Below are positions 12,501 to 23,800 of a stretch of DNA of 47,578 nt, one piece after another; within the stretch, counting starts at the first letter, position 1, and each line of letters opens with the position of its first letter. The translations under genes were made by a program, and so were the position numbers. The notes under the pieces were generated by a model. The model was not told where the DNA came from, did not search any database, and worked only from the letters and a program-made list of their open reading frames with translations. Origin of the DNA: Micractinium sp. NFX-FRZ (Eukaryota > Chlorophyta > Trebouxiophyceae > Chlorellales > Chlorellaceae); contig JAPTJF010000441.1 in assembly GCA_029339195.1 (NCBI GenBank), forward strand, positions 4,881 through 52,458, given 5' to 3'.

Positions 12501-13024
12501 CCACGTTAGGGAGTCGCATGCAGGTAAAGAGGTGGCAGGGTGACGGGCACAGGCAGAACCAGGGCAGCTGCCCAGTGGCTGCATGAAGCAAGAAGCAGGT
12601 GGGCCGAGCGCCGACCCATGCTAACAAGCGTGCAAACCACTGGCTTGGGCGCCCGCCCACCTGCGTCGCTGGCCGTCATTTTACTCTTCTTGGCGTCGGG
12701 GAGGTCCTGCAGGTGTGGAGGCGGGCGAGTGAGGGCCAGGGTGATGCCGCCAGAAAGTGGCGGCGGCGGCGGCGGCGGCGGCAGCCAGCCGCCGTTCGGC
12801 GAGGCGGCGCTGGCCGGCGCCTGCACCGCGGCCCACGGTGGTGGAACCTCCTGGCGGTGTGCACGCATCGAAAACCTCCCGGTCAGGTGCAATGGGCGCC
12901 TCCCGACGACCCGATCATTCCATGTGGACCAGCAGTGTGCCCCAACACAGAGCGGAGCGGCGCGTTCATTGCACAAGACCCCCCAACCCACCTGCTCAAG
13001 GCTGCCGGTGCCCCTCTTGGACAT
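505..13024 (-). CDS. UBA1: Ubiquitin-activating enzyme E1 (37 exons resolved; C-terminus missing)
   Basis: The enzyme adenylates ubiquitin, captures it as a thioester and passes it to E2 enzymes in cytosol and nucleus. ATG at 13024. Exons in transcript order: 13024-12992, 12706-12661, 12490-12435, 11998-11911, 11709-11577, 11374-11290, 11073-10990, 10702-10630, 10393-10298, 9893-9773, 9470-9353, 9144-8992, 8661-8563, 8339-8229, 7970-7893, 7632-7569, 7345-7270, 7096-6987, 6708-6636, 6373-6261, 6068-5978, 5776-5697, 5519-5451, 5193-5114, 4865-4798, 4543-4462, 4073-3959, 3587-3535, 3363-3301, 2932-2882, 2709-2644, 2440-2380, 2155-2121, 1835-1752, 1382-1308, 1076-984, 572-505. Every junction keeps phase, giving 1014 codons; the family usually has about 1050. 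Visible signatures are the inactive adenylation fold with GMGGLG (residues 66-71), the active adenylation site VGAGALG (459-465) with [18 protein letters not shown] (488-505), the catalytic cysteine Cys617 in [21 protein letters not shown] and [11 protein letters not shown] late in the catalytic half, and the start of the ubiquitin-fold domain. Introns 19 and 36 have GC donors. The last 30 or so residues are not found and may lie left of position 1. Confidence 0.95.
1928..1952 (-). repeat. Intronic echo of the start of E1 exon 34
   Basis: In E1 sense this piece would encode AVEAYRN, against PVEAYRN in real exon 34 (1752-1835), about 93 nt upstream of that exon's acceptor. It lacks the rest of the exon, so it is a partial duplicate inside intron 33 rather than an alternative exon. 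Confidence 0.6.
3022..3047 (-). repeat. Intronic echo of E1 exon 30 edge and acceptor
   Basis: This segment matches 2920-2945, which spans the exon 30 acceptor and first codons, at about 22 of 26 positions, and keeps a ctgcag acceptor-like core. It sits in intron 29 about 100 nt upstream of the true exon. Confidence 0.55.
4078..4206 (-). repeat. Poly-G tract, 2-copy repeat and exon 27 echo in an E1 intron
   Basis: A run of 15 G (4078-4092) abuts the acceptor side of exon 27. It is followed by two diverged copies of a segment of about 55 bp centred on a ggagggagagga core. Bases 4190-4206 repeat exactly the 17 bases at 4053-4069, which belong to exon 27. The intron therefore contains copied exon sequence. 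Confidence 0.6.
4567..4689. repeat. Two-copy 67-bp tandem repeat inside an E1 intron
   Basis: The block starting gcagaacacgggcgtg at 4567 recurs at 4634 with few differences. It lies between exons 25 and 26 and has no coding signal. Confidence 0.75.
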
Positions 13025-13351
13025 AAGCGCCTCACTCGCCGATCAGGACTGGTGGCGGCTCCCCAGTGAGCCCCCTGTTGCCTCTCCCGTCAAGTGCCAA
13101 TCCTTACTGATCTCAACGACCGCCAGAAAGCCAAAGGCGACCACTCTTCAATTCGGCCTTGCCAGCGAGGCACCTTCCGTGCCTGACAACCAAGACGTCT
13201 TTCTGTTCCCTTCTATCCCCCTAACTCGAGCATCCCTGCCTGGATCGCCTGCCGATATCATCATCCCTACACTTTGCACTTCCACAGTTGCAGTTCGCTG
13301 CCTTCTACTCTGCCTTTGCGGCCCCACCACTTGCTGGCGGGCCTGAACCTT
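13025..13351. promoter_or_regulatory. Divergent intergenic region between E1 and the DUF3605-like gene
   Basis: The 327 bp between two outward-facing start codons must hold both 5' UTRs and the promoters. No TATA box or other motif stood out. An in-frame ATG at 13274 would extend the plus-strand protein by 26 residues, so the true UTR could be shorter. Confidence 0.5.
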
Positions 13352-15328
13352 ATGAAAACACGTGATGATGATCTCGGAAGAGACGGAGACCCGCAGGTAG
13401 CGCAGCCTTCTGCAGCGCAACCGCCGCCGCCGCCCTCTGGCGGCGGCGCCGCCGCCGGCGGGACCCACCCGCTGGCAGCCGACCTTGACGGGCCTTTTGC
13501 CAACTATGAGGCAGAAGTGAAGGCAAGCGTCACGCTCATGCGGCGTCTGTTTGACCAAATGGATGCGGCAGGGAAGGGGCAGCCACCACCAGACTGGGAG
13601 TGCCTGCGCGGCCGCCCCGGTGAGCGATCAGGGGTGCTCAAGACACGCAAGTGGTTGAGACACGCAGCGCAGCACCAGCACCTGGCAGGCAGTGGACGGG
13701 TACCTCCTGGCGTCTATCTTTCCTGGATGTCTATTCTCAGTGTGTTGGGACCAGACTGGAACTGCATTGAAGCTTCCTGCATGTTAGCACTGCGCCGCTG
13801 TGTTGAGCCACCCGCTTCCAGACCGCTGTCATCCTTTCATGTCTGCCCCTCATGCAGGGGTGCGGCTGGAGCCCATTTCCTGGGCTGAGCTGGCGCGCAT
13901 CGTGGCCGACGGCAGCGAGCGCGCGCTGGGCACGCTGGGGCGCACACCCCTGCAGGTGCGCCCGGCAGAGGCCTGGCCAGCTTTGAGGCAGCCGGGCTGC
14001 TGAGGCAGTTTACGTGTGTGCCATGCTCCGCTGTCCTCAGATCACATCACACTCAACAGTGCTGCTCCCCCGTGTGTTTGGTGCTGCAGGTAAAGTACTA
14101 CTGGGACCAGCGGGACAGGGTGATCTTGGCAGAGTATGCATCCGGTGGGTCCCGGTGCCCTGCTCTGTCGCGCTGTACCACTTGGGGTGGACAGGACTGT
14201 GTGCTTCTTTGTGCACATGTGCTGCATGCTTTCTTTGCATGCATGGGGTATCCATTAGCCTGTTGGTCTGTGCATCCACTCGAGCTGTTGAGGAGGCCTT
14301 CTTGCCATGCTATTTCAACTGCCTCCTGCCTGCTGGCTACCTTGCTCAAGCCTGCCGCCCTTGCCTGGTCGACCCCTTGCAGTGACCGACTACCTGCACT
14401 TGATGGTGTTCAAGTTTGAGAAGCGGCAGCAACGTGACGGGCGGATAGCGGCGGTCGTGCCGCCTGGCTTCTTCCGCAGCCAAGGCAGCAGGGATGGGGC
14501 ACGCAGCAGCAGCGACAGCAGCAGCAATGGCTTCAAGCTGGTCACTGTGTGGCGCGACAATGTGAGAGCAGGGAGGTTGACAGAAAGAAGACCCTGCCTG
14601 TTGACCCAAACAGTGATGCACCTGTTGTGCTGGCTTGCACGTTTTGCCACTTTGCCCGCCTGACCCGGCCCCCCCCAACCTGCACCACTCTCGAGTCCCC
14701 CACCGGCCACCGTTACTTGCGCCACCCCGCCCCTGCGTGCCTGCAGGACTTCCCCTACCACCTGGAGCCGGGCATCACGCACCTCAACCTGTGGGCCAAC
14801 CGACCGCTGACGTCGGCAGAGGTGGAGGCACACATCGCGCGGCAGGTGAGCGGGCCTTGGGGAGGGAGGCTTGTGGGTGCTGGCGTTGCAAGTTGCAATT
14901 GGGGGGGCGGGCGGGGTTCTTCTGCAGGCGGCCTGCCAGCAAGTCGGTCGGAGGCGTTGATACCACCAAGCAGCTGAAGGGCCAGAAGATGCAGAGCCAG
15001 CCGACATGGGCATTGCGAGTAGGATGGTAGGAGGGTGCCGAGGTGTTTGGTGTTGTTATCACGGAACAGCCCCAGGGCTGCAGTGTACGTCAGGTGTGAA
15101 CACCTGGGCACCAGCAGTATCGTGGTTAACTCCGCCTCTTGCCCCACCATACCTGCCCTGCAGATCCCGGCTGGCCAAGGCGTCTGCTGGTTTGTAAACA
15201 CGCCCGCGTTGCAGTCTGTGCCCGCCATCTGGCATGCACACGTGCTGTACCGGGACCCGCAAGCGGCAGCAGCAGAGGCGGCAGAAGCTGCAGCAAGTGG
15301 AGCAGCTGCAAGGGTCGCTGGCACGTAA
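13352..15328 (+). CDS. DUF3605-family protein (N-acetylglucosamine-induced protein 1-like)
   Basis: Six exons: 13352-13619, 13858-13955, 14090-14144, 14383-14561, 14747-14845 and 15164-15328. All junctions keep phase, giving 287 residues. The N-terminus is a Pro/Ala/Gly-rich linker. The globular part reads ISWAELARIVADG, then KYYWDQRDRVILAEYAS, VTDYLHLMVFKFEKR, DFPYHLEPGITHLNLWANRP and CWFVNTPALQSVP followed by IWHAHVLYR. The order of a DFPY-start block, an HLNLW-type strand, and a final WFxNxxxLxSVP block with HxHV matches what I recall of DUF3605, a eukaryotic family of unknown biochemical role best known from fungi. The assignment rests on motif memory, not a search. The tail is Ala/Gln-rich and probably disordered. 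No targeting signal is obvious unless the ATG at 13274 is used. Confidence 0.78.
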
Positions 15329-15922
15329 CGGCGCTCTTCCTGATGCTAGTGGTGCCAGCTCTGTACACTTTTCCCCAGCTCTTCCTTTCGTGTGCTGCCC
15401 ACCTGGCCACAGGCCAACCGTGCAATGATGTTGCAGTTTGCTACTGCTCCCCTCAGAGCAGCAACAAGGCACCTGGGATAGCGTGAAATGCAAGCAAGCG
15501 CGTGGTAGGCTGGTCAGTGGTGATTAACAAACCACTGCCTCACTCGGTGCGCTCCTGCCGCACCGTGCGCCAGCCCTTGCCTGCCTGGCGCACCCTGCCT
15601 GGTACCCCCCCCCCCCCCCCCCCCCCCCCCGGTCAGTGCAGGAGGGTGCCAAGCCCCTGCCAGCCCAAATGGCAGATAAGCCTGGGCAACAGACAGGAAA
15701 ATAGCAAACCCTCAGTCGACTCGGTCGAATCCTGACGTGGCAGCCGAGGTCAGCTTGCTCGACCGAATAACTCCTCGATGCGGCCAGACGTTTTCCTGAC
15801 CCCATGTGAGGTGCTCTTTGAGGCACTGGAGACGCGGCCTGTCGTGCCGTTGCTAACTCGCAGCCTTACTGTTCTCTCGGCAACCTCTCTGCCTGTCCCT
15901 GTTGCACATCATCTCGGTGTAA
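15329..15922. other. Intergenic region with a 26-base poly-C run
   Basis: This 594-bp gap separates two same-strand genes. It contains an uninterrupted run of C at 15605-15630 and no supported exon. It should hold the 3' end of the DUF3605-like gene and the promoter of the LRR gene. A TGTAA at 15918-15922 touches the next start codon, so it is unlikely to be the polyadenylation signal. Confidence 0.55.
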
Positions 15923-18900
15923 ATGTCGCCGATGTCATGCAGCCTCGCCCCGGCCAGCCGCCCGCCAGCAGCACGCCGGGCGGTGGCGGCAGCAGCGGCA
16001 CCGGAAGCCCACCGGGCACTTTCTGCCCGGCGACGCGCCCTGTGCTGCACAGTGCGTGCCCTCGGTGGCGGTCGTCGGGACTGGACAGAGCATGGACGTC
16101 TAGTATCTGAGGCGGATGCACGGGCAGCAGCTGAGGCAGACCTTGCCAATGCGCGCAGCGCGACGGGCGAGGTTGGCGCAGTGTCGCAGTGGGTCGAGAT
16201 GCACGGCGCGTGGCGGCCCCGTGGGGGGCCCAAGGCAGCTCACAGGCAGGGCGTGCCAAACCCATTTGGGGAGAACGGCTGGGCGTGGGCACCGGCAGGA
16301 GCCCCAAAGGCTGGCTTGCTGGCTGGCATGGGACTGATGCTGGTGCTGGCTGCTGCGGGCGCTGTGCGGCTGCTGGTGGCGGGGGCCACCGCTCGCCGCA
16401 GGGGCAAGTGGCAGGTGCGGCAGCAGCCAGGCCGCAGCCCTGGCTCGTTGACTGCGGGCATGCCTGAAACAAGCTGAATTGGCCCCTTTACACGTAAAGC
16501 ACGTTGAGTGCACACTTTTTCCTTCTCACTCTCTAAGTGCAGGCGCTCCTGGAGCCAGGGGAGTTTGTGAGAATCGGGGAGCTGGCTCCTGTGCTGAGCA
16601 CCCAGGTCGGCACATGGACATAAACCAACCCTTCCTTCAGATGCACCTGACCTGGCACTTATTGAAGGGATAGGTGGAGTTTGGGTGAGCATTGCCCTAA
16701 TGCATATGCCCTTTTCGGCTTTGTCAGCTCCGCCCACGCTGCCGCTGCCTGCCGCCCTGCCCGCCTGGGCAACCTGCAGTTTGCCGACTTGTCGGGCCAG
16801 GCCCTGGGAAACGATGGCCTTGCTTTCCTGGCCGAATCGCAGCTCTCTGCCAGCTCCAGGTAATGGCCTATGCCACGCTGTGCATGACCTGACTGGCGCA
16901 CGCCGCCGCCACCTCAGCAGCAGCAGCAGCAGCAGCAGCGGGGCTGGGGCCAAGATATAGTGCAGTGCGCAAGACACGTGGCAAGCTCCTCATCCTCTGC
17001 TCACTGCAGGTGCCGTGTGCTCGATCTCAGCAGCAACCTGCTGGGCGAAAAGAGCGCCGCTCTGCTGGGCCAGATTCTGCCCCGGCTTCAGCGCCTGGAG
17101 CGGCTGGTGCTGGCTGGCAACCCGGGCATTGGTGATGGCGGCGCTGCGCTGCTGGCCAAGGTACGGCCTTGGTTTGTGTGATCAAAGTGGCGGCTGTGCC
17201 ACTGTAGGCACCTGCCCCTCAGGCTGCCTATGACTGCTTCCTTGGAGCACTGCACAGAGCCTTGCCCAAGGATTTCAGCTCACAAGCTGGGCCGGCCCTC
17301 CTCCTTCCAACCATGCAGGCGCTCAACCGGCGTGGCTTGGGGCGCCGCAGCAGCCAGCTCACGGCGCTCAACCTGTCGGCCTGCGACATTGGCGATGAGG
17401 GGGTGCAGGCGCTGGCTGCGGCGCTGGAGGTCAGAGGGGAGGGGTGTGAGCTTGATGTCTGTGCCCCCCGTGTTTTGCTCTGGCTTAAAAAACAGCAAAC
17501 TTGGAAGTGCTGTACCCAGCAATGCCCGTCTATGCCACCATGCATGCCCTCTACTGCGCAGGAGAGCCGGTGCCCTCTGCGGCAGCTGGACTTGTCAGAC
17601 AACATGGTGGATGTGCGGGGGGCGGGCGCCCTGGCGGCGGCACTCAAGAGCAACACCCAGCTGCGGGTGCTGCGCCTCGAGTGAGGAGGGAGCTGGTGGA
17701 AAGTAGAGTGCTTTGTAGGGCATGGGTTATCGTGCCATTCCCTGGCAATGCAGACGGGACAGACGGCCCAGCAAACTGCCATCCGCGCAACACATATATT
17801 GATTATGCCGGTGCCCTGACATGCCTGCCCCCAAGCAGGGACAACTACGTGCAGGCTGAGGGGGCGGGCAAGCTGGCAGACAGCCTGAAGTCAAACCGAG
17901 TGCTTGAGGTGAGCTGGTTGTTGTTGTGGCCTTCAATAAAGCCAGGTCCAAGTTTGCCCCTGCTGTGCGCCTGGGCCAGGGCCAGGGCTGCTCAAACTGT
18001 TGCACATGGTCACTTGCAGCTGGCATTGCCCGCCTCATACTATGCATGCCTGTAAGATCACCACTGCCAGCGGCCCTGCACCCTGTCCCCGTGCAGGAGC
18101 TCTACCTCGGGCGAGTAACTGCCTCACCACGCGCCGGCTTGTTCTCCTGTGGAACGGCTCCCTGACAACAAGCCTGTGACAGCTCAGAGCCACCCTGCAC
18201 AGCAGTTCTGCTTCACGCACAGCAGTCTTACTCCTTTCAAAGCAGCATCCTCGCTGCTACTGCCTGAACAATATGGTTCCTGTGCTCTGCAGGAGCAACG
18301 AGCTGGGCGACCCGGGGGTCACCGCGCTGTGCGAAGGCCTGAAGCAGCGCCCTGCAGGTTGGGCCTCCACTGCCGCTGCTGCTCCTGCTGTGTTGATGTG
18401 TGGCCACATGCCATGGGTCACTGAGTTCATTCGGCTCGAACCGACAACCATTGCATCTCTCGCAGGGGCATCTGCTTCGAATCTCAATTAAGTGGCCTAC
18501 AGCACAGGACCTCTTGTGCCAAACACACCCTCGCTGCTCCCGTGCAGGCATCAGGGTTCTGGACCTGGCAAACAATGGGTTCGGGCCTGCTGGCAGCGCG
18601 GCGCTGGCAGCCCTGCTGCAGAGCTGCCCCGACATCCGAGCTGTTCATTTGCGCGGCAACAGCCTGGGCAACGAGGGCATCATGCAGGTTCAACCAAGCT
18701 GGCGGGGTCTGTGCATGTTGCCTGTCCGCGCTTTGCGGCATTGAAGACTGTCAGCAGCACGGCTTTGAAGGGATTCCGTAGCACTGAATCATCTTTACAA
18801 AAGGTTGGAGAGCTTGACAAAGCACATCACTGCCTCCTTCCTCCTTCCTTCCTTCCTGCTGCCCGCCGCCTGCAGATCGCAGCGGCGCTAAAGGGCAAGC

Positions 18901-19879
18901 GCCGCCTCAGGCTGTTGGATGCAACTGATTGTGACATTGGCAGGGCCGGGGCGGCGGCGCTGGCAGGTGGGACATGGAAGCGGTGTGATTACATGCTTGC
19001 CGGGTGGGCCTGCCCTCATGCAACAGCCGAGGGTGCCAGCTGCCAGCAAACTCGCATTGCTTGTTTATTGGCCTGCCTCCTGTCTGTGTCCAGCTCTGCC
19101 CCTTACAAAACTTCATGCTCACAAGCTTCAGGTCCACAGCTCAACCTTTGAACATCTCTCCCTTTGGTGCACCCTGGCCGGTTGCAGCTGCCCTGCAGGG
19201 CAACAAGTGCCTACGCGTGCTGCAGCTGAGCTCCAACCCTCTGGGGCCAGAGGGTGTGGAGGGGGTGGCTGACATGGTCAAGCGGCAGCCCATGGCGGTG
19301 AGGGCTGGCAGCGCGCAGCATGCCTCAGCTTCCTGGCAGTCGGCTCAGCTGCGCACCCTCATTCTGCGCTCAATGTCGTGCTGCAGCATGGGCTTGCTTG
19401 CCAGAGAGGTCACAATAGCTTTAACCATTGCTGCCTGCATGCAGCTGGAGGTGCTGGAGCTGCGGGCATGCGGCATGGGCGACATGCCAGCCCCGATTTT
19501 GGCTCTGTTTGACATGCTGCGCTCCTCCGCCTCCCTCAAGCTGCTGGACCTGCGGGACAACACCCTCAGCCAGCTAGGCAAGCACTGCCAGCGGGCCAGG
19601 AGCTCTGTGTTGCTGTTGTGGGCGGCAGCAGCGTCTGGCAGCTGATGAGCAAGGAGAACCTCACTGGCATGTGTGAGTGTTTGCGGGCGCGTGCCTTCTA
19701 ATTTGTGCTCCAGGAACTCAGGCATTCCGGTGCCTCTTCCTCTCCATGCAGCGTGCGAGAAGTTGAAGGGGTGGCGGGCACAGCAGCGGCTGGCTGAGCT
19801 GGAGGCAGGCCAGGTCGAGGCAGCCGATCAGTGCAAGCTGCTGCTGTCTCCGCCCCCACCGGACCGCCCCCAGCCCTGA
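15923..19879 (+). CDS. Membrane-anchored leucine-rich-repeat (RNI-like) protein with possible plastid transit peptide
   Basis: Fourteen exons: 15923-16414, 16543-16605, 16780-16859, 17010-17160, 17319-17429, 17562-17680, 17839-17908, 18097-18110, 18293-18357, 18548-18687, 18876-18966, 19188-19297, 19445-19577 and 19752-19879, giving 588 residues with all phases consistent. Residues 1-55 are rich in Ala, Arg, Ser and Pro like an algal plastid transit peptide. Residues 131-153 form one hydrophobic span followed by ARRRGK. From about residue 185 come about ten 28-29-residue repeats of the ribonuclease-inhibitor/RanGAP type, for example RVLDLSSNLLGEKSAALLG, QLDLSDNMVDVRGAGALAAA and RVLDLANNGFGPAGSAALAA. 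The C-terminus is a short charged helix and a proline-rich end. The 14-nt exon 8 supplies ELYLG and completes a canonical repeat. Introns 8 and 13 have GC donors. Intron 12 (147 nt) is in frame without stops, so retention is possible. A protein-binding scaffold is likely; the partner is unknown. Confidence 0.83.
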
Positions 19880-20887
19880 GAGAACGGCCGGCAGCTCTGC
19901 TGGCACGGCAGGCTGGTGAGCCGGGGTGGCGTGCCGAGCTGCGCCGCTACCAACCTCGTGCCACCCAGGTGCTGCTGATGTGGGCCGGCTGGTGGCTTTC
20001 AGAAGGAGAAGAGAATCTGTTTAAGCTATGGAAGAGGCAAAGACTGTGGCAGTTGCTGGGCTCGAGTTACTTCATTGCTACCACGATTCAGGTGTGCTTT
20101 CCTCACACCTGACATCCTCACAACTGACTACCTTGCATTGTTGTTAGCTCGCAAAATGGCATTACGCGTAATGTGAGCTGTTGCCGACCTGAATTTTGTG
20201 CTCGCACATACTGCAAGTCGTTACTGGGGAGAACAGGAGGGGTGTTTCACTGTTGCTGCATGTTGGGGCCAACTTGACGGCCAGCAGGACGGCAACAGGC
20301 CCCCCTAATGTCGGGGCCCGATGCTGGCAGGAAGGTTGCAGCAGCGATTGTATTGAGCCACAGACTTGTTCATTGATGGTGGGCATACAGGAGTGCAATG
20401 TTCTGTTGGCTGAATCATTGTGTCAATTGTACCGATTTGCCCTTTACATGTTATTGCATTGCACCAGATGGACCCTGACCCAATAGTTGAGAAACCGCCA
20501 ACACCGTGCATAATGAGAAGAAGTATGATGCTGCTGCCAGGCCCAGGAGTGTTGTCGGTTGCGCATGCGTGGTCCCAGGGTGCATGTGCCATGAGGCCTC
20601 CTAGGATAGCACACACTTGGGGGAAGCCAACACGTGTATTGCAGAAGATATGTTGTGGCCAGTTGCAGCGGGCTACAGACTGGCTCGAGGTGGGGTGGCT
20701 TGCCAACTGCCGGCCGCTGCTGCCAGCCTGGCTCTGGGAGATCTGCATGCTGAGGCGCAGATCCAGCGGGCCGATCTAGCTGCTGTACACACGGAAGGAC
20801 CCTGGCACGGTGGCATGAATCTGCAGCGCAAATGTATGCGAATGGGAGGACAGTGATCAGGCTGATAGGTGCGTTGACAGCTCCAGG
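19880..20887. other. Convergent intergenic region
   Basis: This kilobase separates two tail-to-tail genes. Nothing in it reads as a spliced domain. TTACA at 20444-20448 (TGTAA on the minus strand) lies 440 nt past the stop of the ARM-pseudokinase-RING gene and is a possible polyadenylation signal. No TGTAA for the plus-strand LRR gene was found. Confidence 0.5.
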
Positions 20888-23800
20888 TCAGCTGGCGCGC
20901 TTGCAGCACTGCACCAGTTGCTTGTGCGGTGCAGTCGCAGAATGGGCAGTTGCACTGTCACTGGCGCCAGCAGGGCTCACACCCTCCTTCCTCACCTCGC
21001 GCCGGCACAGCGGGCAGGGCTGCGCCTCTTGGACGAGGGAGTCGGTGCAGGCGGGGCAGGTGGCGTGGTGGCCGCATGGGATGAGCACCTTGAGCTCCGA
21101 GTCAGCGCAGGCTGTTTGGCACACCACGCACTCCCTAGTCCGGCTGGCAGGGCCGGTGCTGGGACCTGCATCTGGCGAGACTGCTGGCACTGCCTCGACC
21201 AGGCCCCTGCATTTGCAAGCAGGGAGCATGTACAAGTGTGAGTCATGAAGTGCGTACCTGACACGTGAGCAGGCATCCAGGCAGTAACGAACTCCGAGTT
21301 GGCTGAGTCAGCCAAGAGCTTACGTGAGGCGAGAGATGATGTCACCAAAGCCGGGCCGGTCAGCTGGGTCGTGTGCCCAGCACGCCAGCATCAGTGCAAT
21401 GTACTCGTCCAGCTTGTCAAACTGCGCAAAGGCCCAGATATGTTGGAAGTGGGTCGTTCAGGGTGAAGCAGCGACAAACGCGCTGCCATGCAGGCCAGTG
21501 TGCTTTGGCAGGGTGCATGCATCAGGTACCCTGGCCAGGCACTTCAAGTCCCAGCGCACCTGAGCGCCAGCTGGCCCTGGCAGGTCGCTCCTGCTGGGCA
21601 GCTGCGGCCGCTCCCCTGCCGCCACCTTGGCAGCAACCTGTGGGGGCGCGAGGGTTGCTAGGGATCACAGTGCACAGTTTGCAAGGGGGCCTGCTGGCTG
21701 ATGCCGTCTTGGCAAGTTCAGAACATTTTCGGGCAGTCAGTGCAGGTTGCCAAGCCCACCTGCCAGTCCTGCTGCACCTCGTCCCAGGGCTGCTTCCACG
21801 TCAGCAGCTGCACTCAGAGGCGGAGGAACGAGAGCTTAAGTCATGCCACCTAGTTTGCTCGAGGTGCTGAAAAATGCATGTGCATCTACCAAGGTACAGC
21901 TGGCCTGCCTGCTCACCTCCAGCATGACGAGGCCGAAAGCAAAGACGTCGCTGGCAGCGCTTGCCGGGCTGCCCTGCAGAACCTCCGGTGCCTGCAACAC
22001 AAATGGCCGCAGAGATAAGGGGACAAACTCAGCTTGTCATATTTGCAGCTCATGCTCCAGATTGATGGCCAGGGTGGCACCATGCAGCTGTGCGTGAGCA
22101 CTTGCCTGACAGCGAATGTTGGGGCTGATGGCAGAGTCGGTGTGCCGCATGCCAGGTGCGCTCTGCTCTGGCAGTACCCTGCCCAGGCCAAAGCCAGCCA
22201 CCTGCATCCACCAGAGGAAGGGTGCAGGAAGTGAGGTACAAACTGAATGAGATCCTGGTCAGTTCTGCCAAGCCCGAGACGCTGCATGCACATGCTGTGA
22301 CACATGCCGTGGCATGTGCCACAGTAGCATGTGCCACTGCCAGTCACTGCTGGCATACCACTTCCATGCTGGCACACCTTGGCGGTCCAGTCGCTGTCCA
22401 CCACCAGGTCGCGGGTGTGCAGGCTGCCGTGCACGATGGCGGGCGTAGCGGCGTGCAGGTAGCGCATCCCGTGGGCGGCGTCAAGCAGCTGCAGGGTGGG
22501 GTCATCGGCCGGAAGGGAATCAACTTGAAGGGGTGCTGTTGATGTCATGTGCTGGGCGCCACAATACCAGAGGGAAGCCAAGTCTGGCCAGCGCCGCAGC
22601 AAGGGTGTCAAAGAATTCACCATGAGTTGTTTTCCGGCAGCCTCGGGCTCACAAGCAGCTTGCAGCGGTGATGCAGGATGGTGGCCTGGCACGACTCACC
22701 CATGACAGCCGGCGTGGCCAGGTCAGCTGGGCAGCAGCCGCCGGGTCGGCAGCAGCACCCGCCAGCAGGTCGGCCACGCTGGAGCGCGCGCAGTGCTCTG
22801 CGAGAGGACAGGGCAGGGAACGGTGGGGCCAGGAATGAGTGAAACCGAACGGTCCAGTTTCATACACATTTGTTTCAAGCGCAGGCAGTTTCAGATGAGG
22901 GTGGGCAGATGGGCCCTGTCGAAATGACACGATTGCGCTCTTGCCTGTGATCAGGGCGGCGGGGCAGGTGGTCACGCCCAGTACTGGCAGCACATTGGGG
23001 TGGCGCAGCTGCATGAGCACGCCGGCCTCCTGCAGCCAGTGAACAGCAGCAGAGTGAGCGCTGGACATGTTGGCACTGACACCTAACTCCACCAGTTCCA
23101 GCTTGAGGAAGACAGCTTATGTACTATTGTGTTTGTCGTGCGCAACCCTGCCCAGCCAGGGCAACTCCCCCCTGCTGCCGCACCTTGCGCAGCTCGCTCA
23201 GCATGCGGGCAGAGGGGCACAGCGCCTGCTCCAGCCCCCCGCCCAGCAGCTTGAGGACGACCGGCGCCCGGCGCCAGCGCCCGCTGTACATCTGCAGGAG
23301 AACAGGTGAGGCGAGTGGGTGCGTCGGCAAAGGGGGAGCAATGTCCATGGAGCTTGTTCAAGAGGAGGGTCGTAGCATGCTGGTTCCAAGCAATACGAAT
23401 CTGTAGCAGATTGCAGTATGTAAAGGCACACGTACCGCGCCGGTGGGCCCCGTCCCCAGGCAGCCCTCAATCTGCAGCTCCTCAAAGCGGACCTCTCCCG
23501 CGCAAGCCTCTGCAGCGGCAGCTGCATCGCCTGCAAGGACCATGCATGTGAGGGCAGCACTGCCCCCAATCTGAGCAGAATCGCATGCCAGCAGGTGCGA
23601 GCTGCAGCATGCATTGCTTACTAAATCTGGCACAACCAACCCTCTGGTGCCCTGCTCTGGCAAGGGCAGTGCGGCAGGGATGACTGCACGGCAGCGCCAC
23701 TCACCGGCATCCTCCCGCAGGTGCAGCCCCGCCAGGTGCTCCACTAGGTGCAGCAGGGGAGCGGCGCGTGTGCTGCGCAAGGGGTAAAACAACTGAACCA

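Noticed and set aside
16415..16477. Separate 184-residue single-exon gene ending at 16477
   Set aside because: A gtgcgg donor at 16415 and a phase-0 acceptor at 16543 join it to the LRR frame. Kept as an alternative in the finding on the LRR protein.
22106..22488. Active protein kinase
   Set aside because: Both the HRD and DFG aspartates are replaced in phase-correct exons, so I call a pseudokinase. Lys662 alone does not make an enzyme.
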